DNA of 64,000 bases, taken from Sporodiniella umbellata (lineage: Eukaryota > Mucoromycota > Mucoromycetes > Mucorales > Rhizopodaceae). A program made the translations under genes and the position numbers. The stretch lies in the NCBI GenBank assembly GCA_025677835.1, contig JAIXMR010000023.1, positions 124,001 through 188,000 of the forward strand. Direction: 5' to 3'. The notes below the pieces were generated by a model, which searched no databases, was not told the DNA's origin, and was given only the letters and a program-made list of their open reading frames with translations. Of this stretch, positions 10,871 through 22,634 are shown piece after piece. Positions within the stretch are counted from its first letter, which is position 1. Every line of letters begins with the position of its first letter.

Positions 10871-11874
10871 ATGATATTCTTTAAAAAGAAAAAAGACGGC
10901 GAGAGTATAAAATACCGAATGACACCCAAGATGGTAAAGCCAGTGTACGACGCTGAAGGTATTCTACAGTTTGCAGGGTGTCTACCGATTGATACGGTCA
11001 ACAAACGGTTCTTGCTGGTGACATCCGCCAGCCATCCGGATGCCTGGGTGATGGTAAGTGCAACTGGAAATAATAAAAAAGTATTCACGCTCTGTTTTAG
11101 CCCAAGGGGAGTGTGGATGTGGACGAAAACGAGAAACAGGCAGCGATGCGTGAGACATGGGAAGAAGCCGGTGTGAAAGGAACCATTCAGCGTCATATCG
11201 GCGTATTTGCAGAAAAGGCCAAAGAGGGTGTTCGAGCCCATCACTCGATTTACGAAATGGAAATCAAACAGGTCGCCAAAAAGTTCCCTGAACAATCGAT
11301 TCGGGAAAGACGTTGGGTAAGCAAAACTAACCCTAAGTGCCGCTCACCCATCGTCTTCATCCCCTAGTTTTCCTATGAGGATGCCATGGCAGCGGTCAAG
11401 GCACACTATGTGAAGGATGCCATCAGCATGTCCAGCCTGAGCCCTTTGGTACACCCTGACGAGGACGGTGAGAAAAAGAAGAAGAAGAAGAAGAAGAAGG
11501 AAGAAGACGAGCCGGCAGAAGACGAGAAAGGGAAGAAGAAGGAAGAAGAAGGCGAGAAAGGAAAGAAGAAGAAGAAGGAAGAAGAAGGAAAGAAGAAGAA
11601 GAAGGAAGAAGAAGGAAAGAAGAAGAAAAAGGAAGAAGAAGGAAAGAAGAAGAGAGAAGAAGAGCCAACAGAAGAAGAGCCAACAGAAGACGAGAAAGGG
11701 AAGAAAAAGAAGAAAAAGAAAGAAGGCGAGAAAAAGAACCCTGACGTGCTGGGTGAGCAAGTCTTGGTAGACGAGGGAAAGAATACAATAATCGAATTAA
11801 CGGATGAAGAGATCATTCGCTTACAGATGGAAAGACTCGAAGCTCATCCTCATCTCATCCAACCGTCTTCTTGA
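10871..11874 (+). CDS. DIPP-type Nudix hydrolase with Lys/Glu tail
   Basis: Likely diphosphoinositol polyphosphate / diadenosine polyphosphate hydrolase (yeast Ddp1, S. pombe Aps1, animal NUDT3 family). Exons 10871-11053, 11101-11316 and 11368-11874 give 301 residues; both introns are phase 0. The Nudix box is complete across the first junction: PKGSVDVDE, NEKQAAMRETWEEAGV (GX5EX7REUXEEXGU). Family features are AGCLPIDTVNKRFLLVTSA before it and HHSIYEMEI..FPEQSIRERRWFSYEDA after it. From about residue 170 the protein changes to a low-complexity tail of K3-9/E3 units (11470-11740), then an acidic end VLVDEGKNTIIELTDEEIIR. The tail is in frame and would be highly charged; DIPPs normally end near 170-200 residues. 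It converges on PPS1 with an 82-bp gap. Confidence 0.9.
11470..11735 (+). repeat. GAA/AAG-rich repeat encoding Lys/Glu blocks
   Basis: Purine-only stretch with repeated units of GGAAAGAAGAAGAAGAAGGA type, each encoding roughly GKKKKKEEE. It lies in the third DIPP exon. The opposite strand shows long Ser/Phe or Leu/Ser frames that are artefacts of this repeat. Confidence 0.9.
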
Positions 11875-11956
11875 GCGCATGCTTTTTCCATCTCCTTTTT
11901 TTTTTAACACGTTTTTTTTTTAATATATATTTTTATGAGCCGCGGTTAAAATAAAA

Positions 11957-13893
11957 CTAAGTGTTATCACGATAGGCCAAGTTCAACTTGTGAATTTCTT
12001 GACAGAGCACTGGCCAGCTGACGGTTCTAACACCGGTCAGTTTCTGTTCCAACTGCAGCATTTCGTAAACGAATTTGAGGTTGGGTTGGATAATGACATT
12101 CAGGCGACGAGCACGGACAAAGAGATAGGCAGAGAGGAAGCCTAGGTGAAGGTGATGCATCACGTAACAGATAGTGACGGCCGCGCTTCGACTGACGCCA
12201 ACACGGCAGTGAATTAAGCAAGCCTGGTTTTGCTTCCGGGCACCTTCAACAAAGGCAACCACGTCTTCCAGCCTTTCCCGAATCGCGTCTATGCCATCGT
12301 CGTACAGGTTATCGAGAAAAAGCAGCTGGAAGCCTTTGCCGGCCAGATCGGCATTCTCGCCCACGCTAACCACATGGGTAATCCCGATGGCCTTGAGCAT
12401 GGCGGTGTTGGTGGCGTGGTTCAAGTTACCGAGATAGAGAAAGGGCAGGATACGGGAAGGAAAGGAACCTTCGAAACGGGGGGAATAGAACCAAGGAAAC
12501 TGTTGGCGCTCCTGCTCGGTGGGTGAAAGCCTGCCATGATAGACCTCCCCGATCTTGAGGTTCTCCAGCGCGTCATGCGGCACACTCTTGCGTCGTTTGG
12601 GCTCTGGCTCGCCTTGGCCGAGAAAGGCCCATTCCAGCCGTTTGAGAATGCTCAGGTCAGCCGAATAGACAAAGAAAGACCGCTTGTGTTGTAAATCCAG
12701 GTAAGCTTCTGGCAGACGGCATTTCCGGTAATACATCAACCAGGCCAACACCAGCACACTGGATTCGGTGTATCCATCACTGCAGTGGATCAAAATCTGT
12801 CGTTGGCGGCCCACCTGATCCCTCATAAACTGCAAGAGGTTCATAAAGTTCTCTACCAGCGGGGATGGCTCTTCTTGCCCTAGCCCGATACCGTACATGT
12901 CCAGATGGATCATTTCCTTACACCCATCCAGATCGTTCAATGTTTCTCTTGCCAGGGTCAGCTCCGATGGACTGGGCATGTCACCTAATTCATGGCATTC
13001 GATACAGATCGCAATCTGATGTGGATTACTCTCGATGGACGTACGCAGAGGGACTTCCTGGCTATGACCCACCTAGAGAGAATCCTTAGCCACCGTTTTC
13101 TCCAAAGCCACTTACCCACACCCCTTCTGTCACCCTGCATAGCTTGCTCATCGTCTTCATCTCTTGATTCTCTCGTTCGGTCAGATCCAATAGGTTCAGC
13201 CCATGGCCTTGACTATCATACATCACATACTCTCGGTACTTTTGCTCAAACGTAGCAAACGCGTCTAGACTTTGCCCTTCAGCCTCTCTTGCCCTTTCCC
13301 TTTTCTGCTCACTTACCACGAATCACAATCGTCTTGTATTTCAACCGGTTGGCGTTTGCCACCGCTCTTGGGCCTGCCGTCCGAGCCACCTGGTCGATCT
13401 GAGCCTGCCGTGATGCGTACGCCCTACGTTGTGCCTGCACGCATCGGATCGCAGTCTCTACTGCTTGATCGCCAAACAAAAACAAGTCAGATAGGCTGGC
13501 CATCAGGACCGGCTGGTTTTTAAAGTTGCGTAGGTTGATGGTCGGCTCCGATTCAGTACTCTCTACAAACCTACCGTCTGGATGAACAATCTCGCTCGCC
13601 TCAAACGATTCTACCAGACGCTCCCCTTTCGCCTCTGAATGGGCGTGGATCAATAGCATGCCGCGGTAAAGAGGCACCAGACTACGCCGTACTCGGAAAA
13701 ACAGATTCTGACTACTGCATCGCCCATCCACCCCATGCAGCCATGGAAACAGAATCTCGGCTTTGGGTAAAGCAAACCGTCCAAACGATTCACTCCACTT
13801 TACATACTCTTCTGCACTGCAGCTCCAAACATCTTCCACCCCTTCATAAGCCTTCAACGCACTCTCGGGTATCTCAAATAAATCGCTCGTCAT
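11957..13893 (-). CDS. PPS1: PPS1-type dual-specificity phosphatase
   Basis: Homologue of yeast Pps1, a tyrosine/dual-specificity phosphatase linked to cell-cycle control. Exon 1 13317-13893 (ATG at 13891-13893, MTSDLFEIPESAL), exon 2 about 13116-13276, exon 3 11957-13072, about 617 residues. The second intron is 43 nt (13073-13115); the first is about 40 nt and its exact borders are ambiguous. The N-terminal part has FPWLHGVDG. The first phosphatase-like domain reads ILIHCSDGYTESSVLVLAWL, where CX5R has become CX5E. After a KRRK patch, the second domain, FPSRILPFLYLGNLNHATNT to CLIHCRVGVSRSAAVTICYV, keeps HCX5R and a general-acid region LDNLYDDGID. The tail is LAYRDNT. I infer that only the C-terminal domain is catalytic. 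Confidence 0.9.
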
Positions 13894-14609
13894 CCACTTT
13901 TTTGATAAAAAGAAAAAAAAAAAGAGTGAATGAAAGAGACTGGGTTTATATTTTTCTCTCTCTTTTTTTTTTTTTTTTTTTTTTTTTTCCCTCTTGGTTT
14001 CTGTTTCTGTTATAGAAAAGGGCAAATCAGAGACATATCAAATCACTGGTTTTTTGTTTGTTTTTTTTTGTTTTTTTTTTTTTTTTTGGTTTTTCTTGTT
14101 TTTGTTTTTTAGTATTGGCTTTCTTTGTCAAAAGAGATGGAAATGGTCCGTGCACTGGCTTATTCCGAACGATTCTTATGGACACAGCATAAATCAATGG
14201 CATGCACGATGATGAAGAAATTTGGGCTGGTTTCATCAGCAGTCACGCTTACCCAAGTGGAATAAAGTTCTGCCTATTTTTTTTTTTTTTCTGCGGTGAG
14301 GGTACAAAGTATCCACACTGCGCTTATTGAACGACAGCAGAACAAGAAAGAACACGCTTGGATGACATCATGCTTGGAGTAGCACGAATAAACTACACGT
14401 TCTTTTTTTTTATTATTCATTTGTTTACTTTGATATCCGCCCTGAGTTCTAGCACTGAAAAAGAAAAAAAAAAATATTTTCTCTTCTGATTCATTCATTC
14501 TCCTTTTTTTTTTTTTTTCATCTCTTTCAGTAAACATTAGAAATTAAAAGGTAAACCCAAAGAAAAAGAGACTCGTCAAAGTGGCTCATCTTGACTTCTG
14601 TTACGATAG
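13894..14609. other. Divergent promoter region with T/A tracts
   Basis: The gap between divergent PPS1 and LC8 starts holds several T tracts (13964-13988, 14061-14090, 14277-14290, 14504-14518). The reading frames present are poly-Phe/Lys artefacts. No gene is seen. Confidence 0.6.
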
Positions 14610-15024
14610 ATGTCTGACGCCAAAGCAGTAATCAAGAGTGCTGACATGAGTGATGAGATGCAGCAAGAAGCTGTTGAATGCTCAACACAAGCCTTAGAGA
14701 AATACAATATCGAAAAAGATATTGCTTCCCATATCAAACGTGAATTTGATCGTAAATACGGTAAAGTCTTGAGAACCACCCCAAAAATTTCTTCTGACCC
14801 TCGCTTTCTTTTACATTTAGGCCCTACCTGGCACTGTGTTGTTGGACGTAACTTTGGTAGCTTTGTCACTCATGGTAAGTACTGATCTTTTTTGATGTAT
14901 TTTTAAAAAAAGCGTGCAAAATAAACCCAAAAAAAAAAAAAAAAAAATACACTGTTTAGAGTCCAAACACTTTATTTACTTTTATCATGGACAAATCGCT
15001 ATTCTCTTATTCAAATCTGCTTAA
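14610..15024 (+). CDS. Dynein light chain LC8 (DYNLL)
   Basis: Light chain hub of dynein and many other complexes; it binds short TQT-type motifs as a homodimer. Exons 14610-14760, 14821-14874 and 14960-15024 total 270 nt and encode exactly 89 residues, the standard LC8 length. The sequence opens [20 protein letters not shown], continues [18 protein letters not shown], crosses into [17 protein letters not shown], and ends [20 protein letters not shown] plus A. Both introns are phase 1. Conservation with animal LC8 is almost residue for residue, so the gene model is secure. The second intron contains an A tract (about 14930-14947). Confidence 0.97.
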
Positions 15025-15218
15025 ATACACCTTGGACAGTAACCAACAAAATGAACCAAAACAAAAGAAAAGCAAAGATCAATAAACCAAACTTCAATCC
15101 AACTACAAAACATATATAAATGTGTGTATGTGTGTGTGTGTGTGTGTTTTCTTTTTCTTTATTCTCCAAGAGAATTCTCTCCCCCCTCCCTCCCTCCTCC
15201 TTTTTTTTTTTTTTTTTT

Positions 15219-15533
15219 TTAAATCTTTTTCAAGAAAGGGCAGGTAGGATCATGAAATCCTTGATGAAAACCACAATGAAAACAAGGATAGATTCCGTCT
15301 GGCAAAAAAGGGGGACCGCTTGCCTGATGGGTCCATACGTTGGCTCCGGATTTAGCAGGCAACAGACGTCGATACTTTGGCATAGACACAACGCGCTTAG
15401 GTTCAGGCCTTTGTTGCGTTTCAAGGCATCGGTTTTGATGGGCCGTAAAACCAGCATTACGAAATCCTCTTTGATCAAATTCATCAAATTCTTTTTTGCA
15501 CACTTTGCAAGCCAAAGTGCCTTGTTTCTTCAT
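15219..15533 (-). CDS. Small Cys/His (zinc-finger-like) protein
   Basis: Single-exon ORF of 104 residues with ATG at 15531-15533. Two Cys/His clusters are seen: LACKVCKKEF followed by FTAHQNRC near the N terminus, and IYPCFHCGFHQGFHDPTCPF near the C terminus, with a basic middle (PEPKRVVSMPKYRRLLPAK). The spacing suggests zinc binding, but I do not recognise a named family. Translation reaches LKKI and a stop just before a T tract. It lies between the convergent end of LC8 and the 3' end of the RhoGEF gene. The 290 bp upstream are T/A tracts without another exon. It could be one exon of a larger gene, although start and stop both look natural. Confidence 0.6.
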   Translation of the reverse strand: MKKQGTLACKVCKKEFDEFDQRGFRNAGFTAHQNRCLETQQRPEPKRVVSMPKYRRLLPAKSGANVWTHQASGPPFLPDGIYPCFHCGFHQGFHDPTCPFLKKI

Positions 15534-15823
15534 CCTATAAATAATAGTAACAAAAAGAAAGGTTGGAAAAGAAAGGCAAAGCGCTTTCTTTTATAGAACC
15601 TAACAAACAATGGGTATCCAAACAAAGTGAGTGTAAGCCTTAACCTATACTTTTTTTTTTTTTTGCACATAAAAAGTTTTTTTTTTTTTTTTTTCTTTAT
15701 TCTAAAGAACAATAGTGATGATTGAAGGTGAAAAAGACAATCAGCAGAGAATGAAAGAGGCAGTTTTTTTTTTTTTTTTTTTTTTTTCTAATACAATCAA
15801 ACACATCTCCTTTATCTATTGGG

Positions 15824-18628
15824 TTACCAGCCATGCTCTGCATTTTTAACTCGAAGGTATTCATATACTTTATCACCGGTGTGATCTTCACGTAACTGGA
15901 TCATGTAGACAATACTTGTCTTTTGAACCTCATCTGATAATAAGAAAGAGATACGTTTGGCACTGATTTTTTCAACGTTTCCACTTCTGACGACGGCGCT
16001 GACGAGCTTGTTTTTTTCGTTTTCGATCTGGATCATCATGCGCATGCTGGGGATTTGCTGTGAGATCCGGACGAGGACTGTACCAAAGGTGCTCCATTTG
16101 CTTGTTTCTGTCTGAAGGTAGAGTTTGGCTTTGCACTGCATGGCGGGTTTCAACGTCTGAGGGCACTGTACGTGATCCACCGGCTCCTCTTCTTCAGGCT
16201 CTATTGGCTGCTGTAGTGGCGGTGGCGAGGCTTCACGATGGGCTTCGGTCAAGAGACGTACCAGGGTACGGGCCTCTTCCGGGTGAGGGAAATGCACCAG
16301 ATAGTTCTCTTTGCGCTGACCCATAAAAACCGAAAGACTCACATCGGTCGCCGAAGGTTGGCGAATCACCGTGGTAGGCAAAATCCAGGCATTCAAATAC
16401 AACTCGCCGCTGTCCTGAAGCTCTACCGACATACACGTACGCTGTTGATGCGTTAATCGAACCTGGAGTACACACCTTCCTTCCGCTGCATACCATGTCT
16501 CGTTGGCCCAATGAAATACCACACAGCCATCGTGGCTATACAGCACTTGCTTGATCCCGTTCTGACCTGCACTGGGCTGTGGGAAGCGTTAGTTTCTACA
16601 CCCTTTGTTTTCCATCCTTACACTCTCTGGGGGTGAATGCCAACCCTCACTCAGGCTGCCGTTCGAAGGGACGTGAGACAAGCCAGGGCCAGGCGCTAGC
16701 CCAAGTGGTGCCTGGTAAGGTGCCTGCGGAGGCATCGCATAGCCTCGGCCAGGGGGCGCTGGCATCGGTCGACCCGCGTACTGAGGTCGATAGCCCTGGC
16801 CTTGGAAAGGCGGTCGCATTGGCATCGGCGGTCGAGGCATGAAGGGGGGTCGGTTGGCTGCTGCTGCTGTTGGCGGCGGTCGGTTGGCGTGGTACGGGAG
16901 CGGCTTGTGGTGCAAAGAGGCGATCGAAGTCGAGCGAGGCATCACAGGCCTTGGCTGTAACTTGAGCGTGCTCTCAAGATAATCTTCCGTCTTTTGCGTG
17001 ACTGCCTGCATGGTCTGAGGCACCATCGCACGTTGCACAGCCACCGCACGAGGAGAAGAAGGCTTATCAGACATCTCGTTGGGTTTCAACGCCATCTCTT
17101 TGGGTGTGACGGTCATGGTTTCCATCTGTGCTGTGGGTGGCTCGATAGAAACCATCTGGACTTGACCGGGTGGCTCCCCCTGTGGTACGCTGGGCAGCGC
17201 TTTCATCGTCTTGGGATCGCATCGTTTTCCCCCATCGGTTGATCCCCGAAGGCTGTCTTCATCCGAGCTATCGAGAGGAGAGACGCCCCCACTTTCAGAG
17301 TAGTACGTAAAGATGTCCGTGTTCCTAACAGGGTTTAACCTTAGGCTTGTTCCAAGCATTCTCTTTTCGGCCACCTTACTCATCGACTGCGGGTGTTGTA
17401 ACGCCTGTGTAGAACTGGTGTGATCGGCACCCACCCACGTGTTTCTCGTCTCTTTTGAATCCGCGCGAAAGACAAGGTGGGTCCGGTTAAGTATCGAGCA
17501 TCGAATCAGATAGTCGCCCAACAAACCTCGTTCAAGCGATTCGGCTCTTACTACAATATCGCCTATAGGAATCGGAGGAAACATGAGTGAATATGACTCA
17601 GGCTTGAGCTCACGGCAGATCACCAAGACTTGGGTGGTCAACACCAAATGGACTCTGACAGTCGAGCCGTTCTGTTGATTGGCCACTAAGCCAAAGCTAT
17701 CTCTCAGCACAAGCTCACTGCCTGGCGTAGCAATCCGGAACGCTTGGTAATCCTATACGTCAAAATCAGCTCTCACACTTACACTTACACACTACTTACA
17801 ATACAAGTGCCTCCGTTAAAATCCATTGTTCTCGAGCAATCCACTTGACTTTCAAACCTTTTCAATTCAGATTCAAATCCAGTTTGTATCTGAACTCTCT
17901 CGCTCGCAGGCTGATGCTTTTCAGCCAGGCAAAGTATGCCATTGATCTTTACGTTGGCTTTCATCCATGGCCTACGCTCCGTCGCGTTGACACCTGCTTT
18001 CTCTAGAAATCTCTAAAAGACGCGTTAACATTCCAAAACAAAATCAAACGCAGTTTGACTCTACACTGTATAGGTTTTTGTAATACTTTAATCGCTCCAG
18101 AGGTGCGTCCAGTAAAGAGCCAAGCGTGGTTTCATAAGCCTCATCTGACAATTCCTTAAAAAAAAAAAAAAAACGCGTTGAGTATCTCTCTCTCTCTCTC
18201 TCTCTCTTTACTTGGAGTAAGCTTGAAATGAATGGATTCGAAAGAATAGCCGTACGTTGATCAAGGTTTGGAATATAACTACGACAATAGCCTGTATACG
18301 ATTCTTTGAGATCGTCAACCCAAGATAAAAGCAATTTGGGTAACCCTTGATCTGTTGATGAATTTTGTGATAGTTTTTGCAATTCCTTTAGAGAAATAAT
18401 CAGTCTTTGATCGTACTTTCCCCCCCCCCTCTCTCTCTCTCTCTCTTTTTTTTTCTTCTTTTTTTCTTGTTGCTTACTGTATAAAAACGTTGGTTGACTT
18501 TAGAAATCTCATTGACACTTTCTAATAGTTCAGAAAAATCAGGTGCAATGGTTGTTGTCTGTTTCATCCAGGTAGAAGTCACTTGCTGTTCTCGTTTTAA
18601 GCATAAGTCGTCTTACCCCTAAGCGAGC

Positions 18629-18662
<34 letters not shown>

Positions 18663-18830
18663 GGAACTTACAGAGTCGATTGTATTCAGTGTCTTGAGAT
18701 AGGTTCGCTCTGACTCAATCAGTTCATAGAGTGTGCTGGGATTCTTTACATTTTCCGAGTGCGGGGAGGTAGGTGTGGACATACTTGGCGATGAAAAGGC
18801 ATTTGAAGACATGGGAGATGCTGATAACAT
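15824..18830 (-). CDS. DH-PH Rho guanine nucleotide exchange factor
   Basis: Predicted activator of a Rho/Cdc42 GTPase. ATG at 18828-18830 starts MLSASPMSSNAFSSPS, then the DH domain begins STLYELIESERTYLKTLNTI. Following exons carry QVTSTWMKQTTTIAPDFSEL, VNEISKVNQRFYT, LLLSWVDDLKESYTGYCRSY, NPFISSLLQ, ELSDEAYETTLGSLLDAPLE, and RFLEKAGVNATERRPWMKAN into the PH-like region VLTTQVLVICRELKPESYSL. A long Pro/Met-rich low-complexity linker (about 16640-17300, PPFMPRPPMPMRPPF) follows. The last exon (15824 to about 16550) has a PH-superfamily-like domain: CKAKLYLQTETSKWSTFGTV, KRISFLLSDEVQKTSIVYMI, ending YEYLRVKNAEHGW. At least six introns; that near 16570-16625 has ambiguous borders but a CTAAC branch site. 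The GEF class is inferred from the DH motif; the target GTPase is unknown. Confidence 0.8.
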
Positions 18831-19637
18831 GATTCTGTGTTTTTTTTTTTTTTTTTAGAGGGAAAAAGAGTGGAGGTGGACAATAAGAATATATAAAATA
18901 GGCTTTATAAAAGAATGAAGAAAGTAGAGCAAGAGCTATACTAACATATCCTTATAGGGAGAAGAATAAAAGAAAAGAGCAAAGATGGCCAATGCTATGT
19001 TTTATAATCCTAATGACGGTTGCACACATAAAATTATTTTGGCCTCTTCCAAAATTTTAGCCCATCAAACAACCTCCGCTTATGTCTTTCAGTGTTACAC
19101 TTTCTCTCACCGGATAAGGAAAACAGGCTCTTGCGTTCGAGACACTTGCCTTATTTGATGACAACGTGTCTCATTAAACGATGTCTATTCTCTATTTTCT
19201 GAAAAGATAATTACCGCTTCTCTTTTCTTTGTTCTGAAAGGGGGAGGGGAGACCCATTGTAAGGCGGGCGATGAAATGCTTTTCTCACATATCAGTCTAA
19301 AGTCAGTTGAGCGGACCCAATGTTTTATATCAAAAGAGATGAAAGCTTAATCTGCAAGACACTCTATTTTTTTTTGAGGGAAAACCCTTATATATATATA
19401 TATATATTCTACTTGACGGCTTTCTCTGGAATTTCTCCCTTACAGAAAATGCTTTCAAAAACAAATGCAATGTTGATCGTAGTGCAGATCTTCCCAATTA
19501 GTAAAAAAAGAGAGAAAAAAGTTCTAGTCTTTACAAGTATATCCTTGCTCAAGATTTTTTAAATTTTTTTTTTTTTTTTGAAAGATACTAGCTATAGATA
19601 GTATACATAAGGTATATTTTGTTTATCGCCCTAGTCT
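18831..19637. other. Intergenic region upstream of the RhoGEF gene
   Basis: Contains a T tract (18839-18856), a TA microsatellite at 19391-19408 and another T tract (19562-19580). No frame has recognisable features. It should hold the RhoGEF promoter and the CC2D1 3' end. Confidence 0.55.
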
Positions 19638-22161
19638 TTATTCTTCTGCCATGGCAGCTCTGGCTTCTTCGAGTTCAGACTGCATGATTTTTTTGCGGGC
19701 CAAGGCAGCCTTGGCCAAGTCAAGCCGTTGGTGCTTTTTAAACAAGATAGCGAGTCGACAGTCTTGTTCCATTCTTTTTTCAACATTAGCAAGATAAGTC
19801 TCCATATCCAACATGCCTGTTTGCACTTGCACTACAAGCATGTTCATCTTGAGTTCTAAGGCTTGTTTACGATCTACCACTTCCTCTTTAGTAGAGCCCG
19901 TATTCACCAAGGCTAGCTCGTGTTCAAGCACCATATTAGAGACAATACTATCCACACTACACATCATTTAGATTTGCCAAACAAAAATGCCCACACTTAC
20001 TCATTCAACTCTTCCTCTGCTCGTTCCAGCTCTTCGTTGGTCTCGATAGCCTTGGATGCTGGAGGCTTGGTCTCTACAGGCGTTTCTTTGTCAATCGGTA
20101 TCTCGTCTTTTTTGGATTCAACTGTGGAGACTACAGAGCTCGCCTGAGGCATATGAGGTCCTCCTGTAGTTAACTTGGCATTCGACAAACAGAGGGAGAC
20201 ATGACTGTCAAACGCATCCAACACTAGCCAACGTTCGGATCGTTTCACAGCATCCTCACCTGTCAAAGGCTCTCTCAGGTTTACTTGGAGATCAATCTTT
20301 CCTCCTGTCTTTTTTCGACTCGCATCCAACAACTATAATAGATATGAGTTTACCAAGTCTTTGCTGAACAAAACCTATTATTTTTTTTTTACATCAAAAG
20401 GGCCAACAATAGACGATTTGGTCAACAAGTTTAGCATGGAAATAGTCACTTTGCCTAAAGAGACCGGGCGTCGGAAGAGACCATAGGTGTATTTGTTATG
20501 AAATACTTCGATGGTCAATTTCTTTCTTTGCAAGTAGCGCAAAAATCCTCGATGGGTACGTGTGATGGGTATCATGAGTGAAAAGTCAAACTGAGGATTG
20601 TTTCCTTTCTGAGTCGGTGTCTCTCCCTTGTTCATGGCCGCATTGGCTGAATTTTCAGGGGGCCAGCCACCAAGATCCCAAGTGACAAAAGGCTCAATGT
20701 TGGCTGCCACATCGAGGTGGTTGAGCCCTGTGGCACGGATGATCTTGAGTTCCATCGCGTTGGCGGGTATATGGTCGTTCACGTTCTTATAGACGTAGCT
20801 GACCTGTTCATAGTGGAGTGGCGGCAGACTCTGTCCGTCCTGGGCACGCAAAGAGACAAGGTCGGCCGAGAATGCTCTCTCAGCCTCATAATAAGCGTTG
20901 GGTTGAGAATCTAGCGTAGTCTTGCTTTTAGATGTCGGATCCTTGCTCTGTAAGGTAAGGTTGTGACACACATTGATTTGGTATAGCAACTCGGATTCGA
21001 TGCCTTGCTGCGAGGCTGGACTTGCGCTCTGCACTGGATTGACCTCTCTTCTCTTACCGTCGCCCAAGTTCATATCGGGGCGGCTGGGTAACTGGACAGA
21101 CTGAGGGTCGAGAATTTCTCTGTTTCTTAATTTGACGCTCGTAGATAGAAGCTCCTTTGAGGTTCGAACCATCTGAGTGGCGGCAGATAGATTGCCGAGT
21201 TTCTTGTAGTATAAAGCTGCCTCTTTGTATTCTTTTTGTAAGCCGATTGCTTTGGAAAACAATGCTTGTAGTTCGGATGTAGACTGAGGTTCGGAGGTAG
21301 CTACCTCTGAAGGTTCATCCAACATGGCTGAATGCCTGATCTCTCTCTCCTCTCTCTTCACAGGACTAACCAGAGGCCCCCTTTCTTTTTCCTTTGAAGT
21401 AACATTCATTGCCGTCTGTATTTCCATATTCTCTTCATACTTTTGGTTGTACACTTTCGATTCTCTCAAAAGCTCCACTGCTCTTTTTTTATCTCCGCTC
21501 TTTTTGGCTTCCAATGCCATTTTTTGATAGCTCTTGGCCTTTTCCTTCCAGACCTGAGGGTCCACATTGGCCTCTTCCTCAGCTTCCTCTGGTGATTCGT
21601 TATACTTTTCTGCATTCCCTGATGACTCGTTGTTTTCGATAGTATCGTTTGGTGAGGTTCTGCTGCCCTGTGTTGGTTCGTCCGTATGTGTTAATGTAGA
21701 TAACTCGTTCTATCAATATATAGAGAGAGAGAGTCGTCAAAGAGATTAAACAGTGCACTGGCTGCTTTTTACTTTTTTAAATCTAATTTACCAAGAGCTG
21801 TGGATTTGAAAAGTCACTCTCATCCAGTTCCACATGAATATCATCATCTCCCGTGGCTAAAGCGTGGTATGAGTCAATATCAATATCCATACGGTCAATA
21901 GGTTTTGGCTTTTTTTGGGGTCTAGGCTTAGGTTGTTCCGGTCCTGAAGAAGATAGCTCTTGGAGTTGTCTCTAATGAGTTGCCAATAAAAAAAGAACTG
22001 ATTTAATACTGATGGGTCCAGGGCTTTAAACAACCTACCAACAAATCTGGGTCATTCAAGTCAACTTGGTCATCTTCTTCCATGTTCATGTCAGAATGAA
22101 GTAAATTGTCAAAGCTGTTTATATCAAACTCATTGTTATTGTCTTTTTGCTTCCCAAACAT
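19638..22161 (-). CDS. CC2D1/Lgd family C2-domain protein
   Basis: Homologue of animal CC2D1A/B and Drosophila Lgd, which bind ESCRT-III Shrub/CHMP4 and control endosomal sorting. ATG at 22159-22161 starts MFGKQKDNNNEFDINSF; NDPDLLRQLQELSSS matches the conserved N-terminal acidic motif. Two DM14-type repeats follow: EKAKSYQKMALEAKKSGDKK and KAIGLQKEYKEAALYYKKLG. The C2 domain starts near AMELKIIRATGLNHLDVAAN and includes PFVTWDLGGWP, NNPQFDFSLMIPITRTHRGF and FHNKYTYGLFRRPVSLGKVT. A phase-0 junction joins VGPFD to LLDASRKKTGGKIDLQVNLR. The C-terminal coiled coil contains VDRKQALELKMNMLVVQVQT and ends ARAAMAEE. About five introns. Animal members have up to four DM14 repeats; I see two. It is divergent from NOL8 with a 473-bp gap. 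Confidence 0.9.
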
Positions 22162-22201
22162 TTCTTTTATTTCTGTACAAAAGAAAACGTTCAGAAGAAG
22201 A

Positions 22202-22232
<31 letters not shown>

Positions 22233-22634
22233 TATCTAGTTAAACTGGGATTCAAATGAAAGACGAATACCCAGTAACAAGTCAGTGTAAAGCCTAAGGA
22301 ATAGGCACAGCTCCAGTTTCTTTTTCCCAGTGACACCTGCGATATGGAATCAAGCACTTGGTTTGCTAACAAACAATAGGATTTTGGGCTCTGTTTCTAT
22401 TGGATGACCCGACACGTCTAAGTTTTCTATCTTTCAAAACAAAAACTGCCCAGATCACTCTCTCCCCTCCATATAAAGTGAGCTATTCCTTTTTTTTTTT
22501 CTGCATAAATTACATTGTAACTTAAGAGACATATTTGTTTTGTGACAGCTTAATTTTTTTTTTTTTTTTTTTTGAAGAAATCTTAATTTTTCGAGAAACA
22601 TAGTACTGTAACACTTTCTTTATTTATTTTTCTC
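22162..22634. promoter_or_regulatory. Divergent CC2D1/NOL8 intergenic region
   Basis: Shared upstream region of two divergent genes. It holds an A27 tract (22200-22226), T tracts at 22490-22500 and 22554-22573, and no reading frame of note. Promoter function is inferred only from gene orientation. Confidence 0.45.

Noticed and set aside
11344..11816. Ser/Phe- and Leu-rich minus-strand frames, looking like membrane proteins
   Set aside because: They are artefacts of the purine repeat encoding the DIPP Lys/Glu tail.
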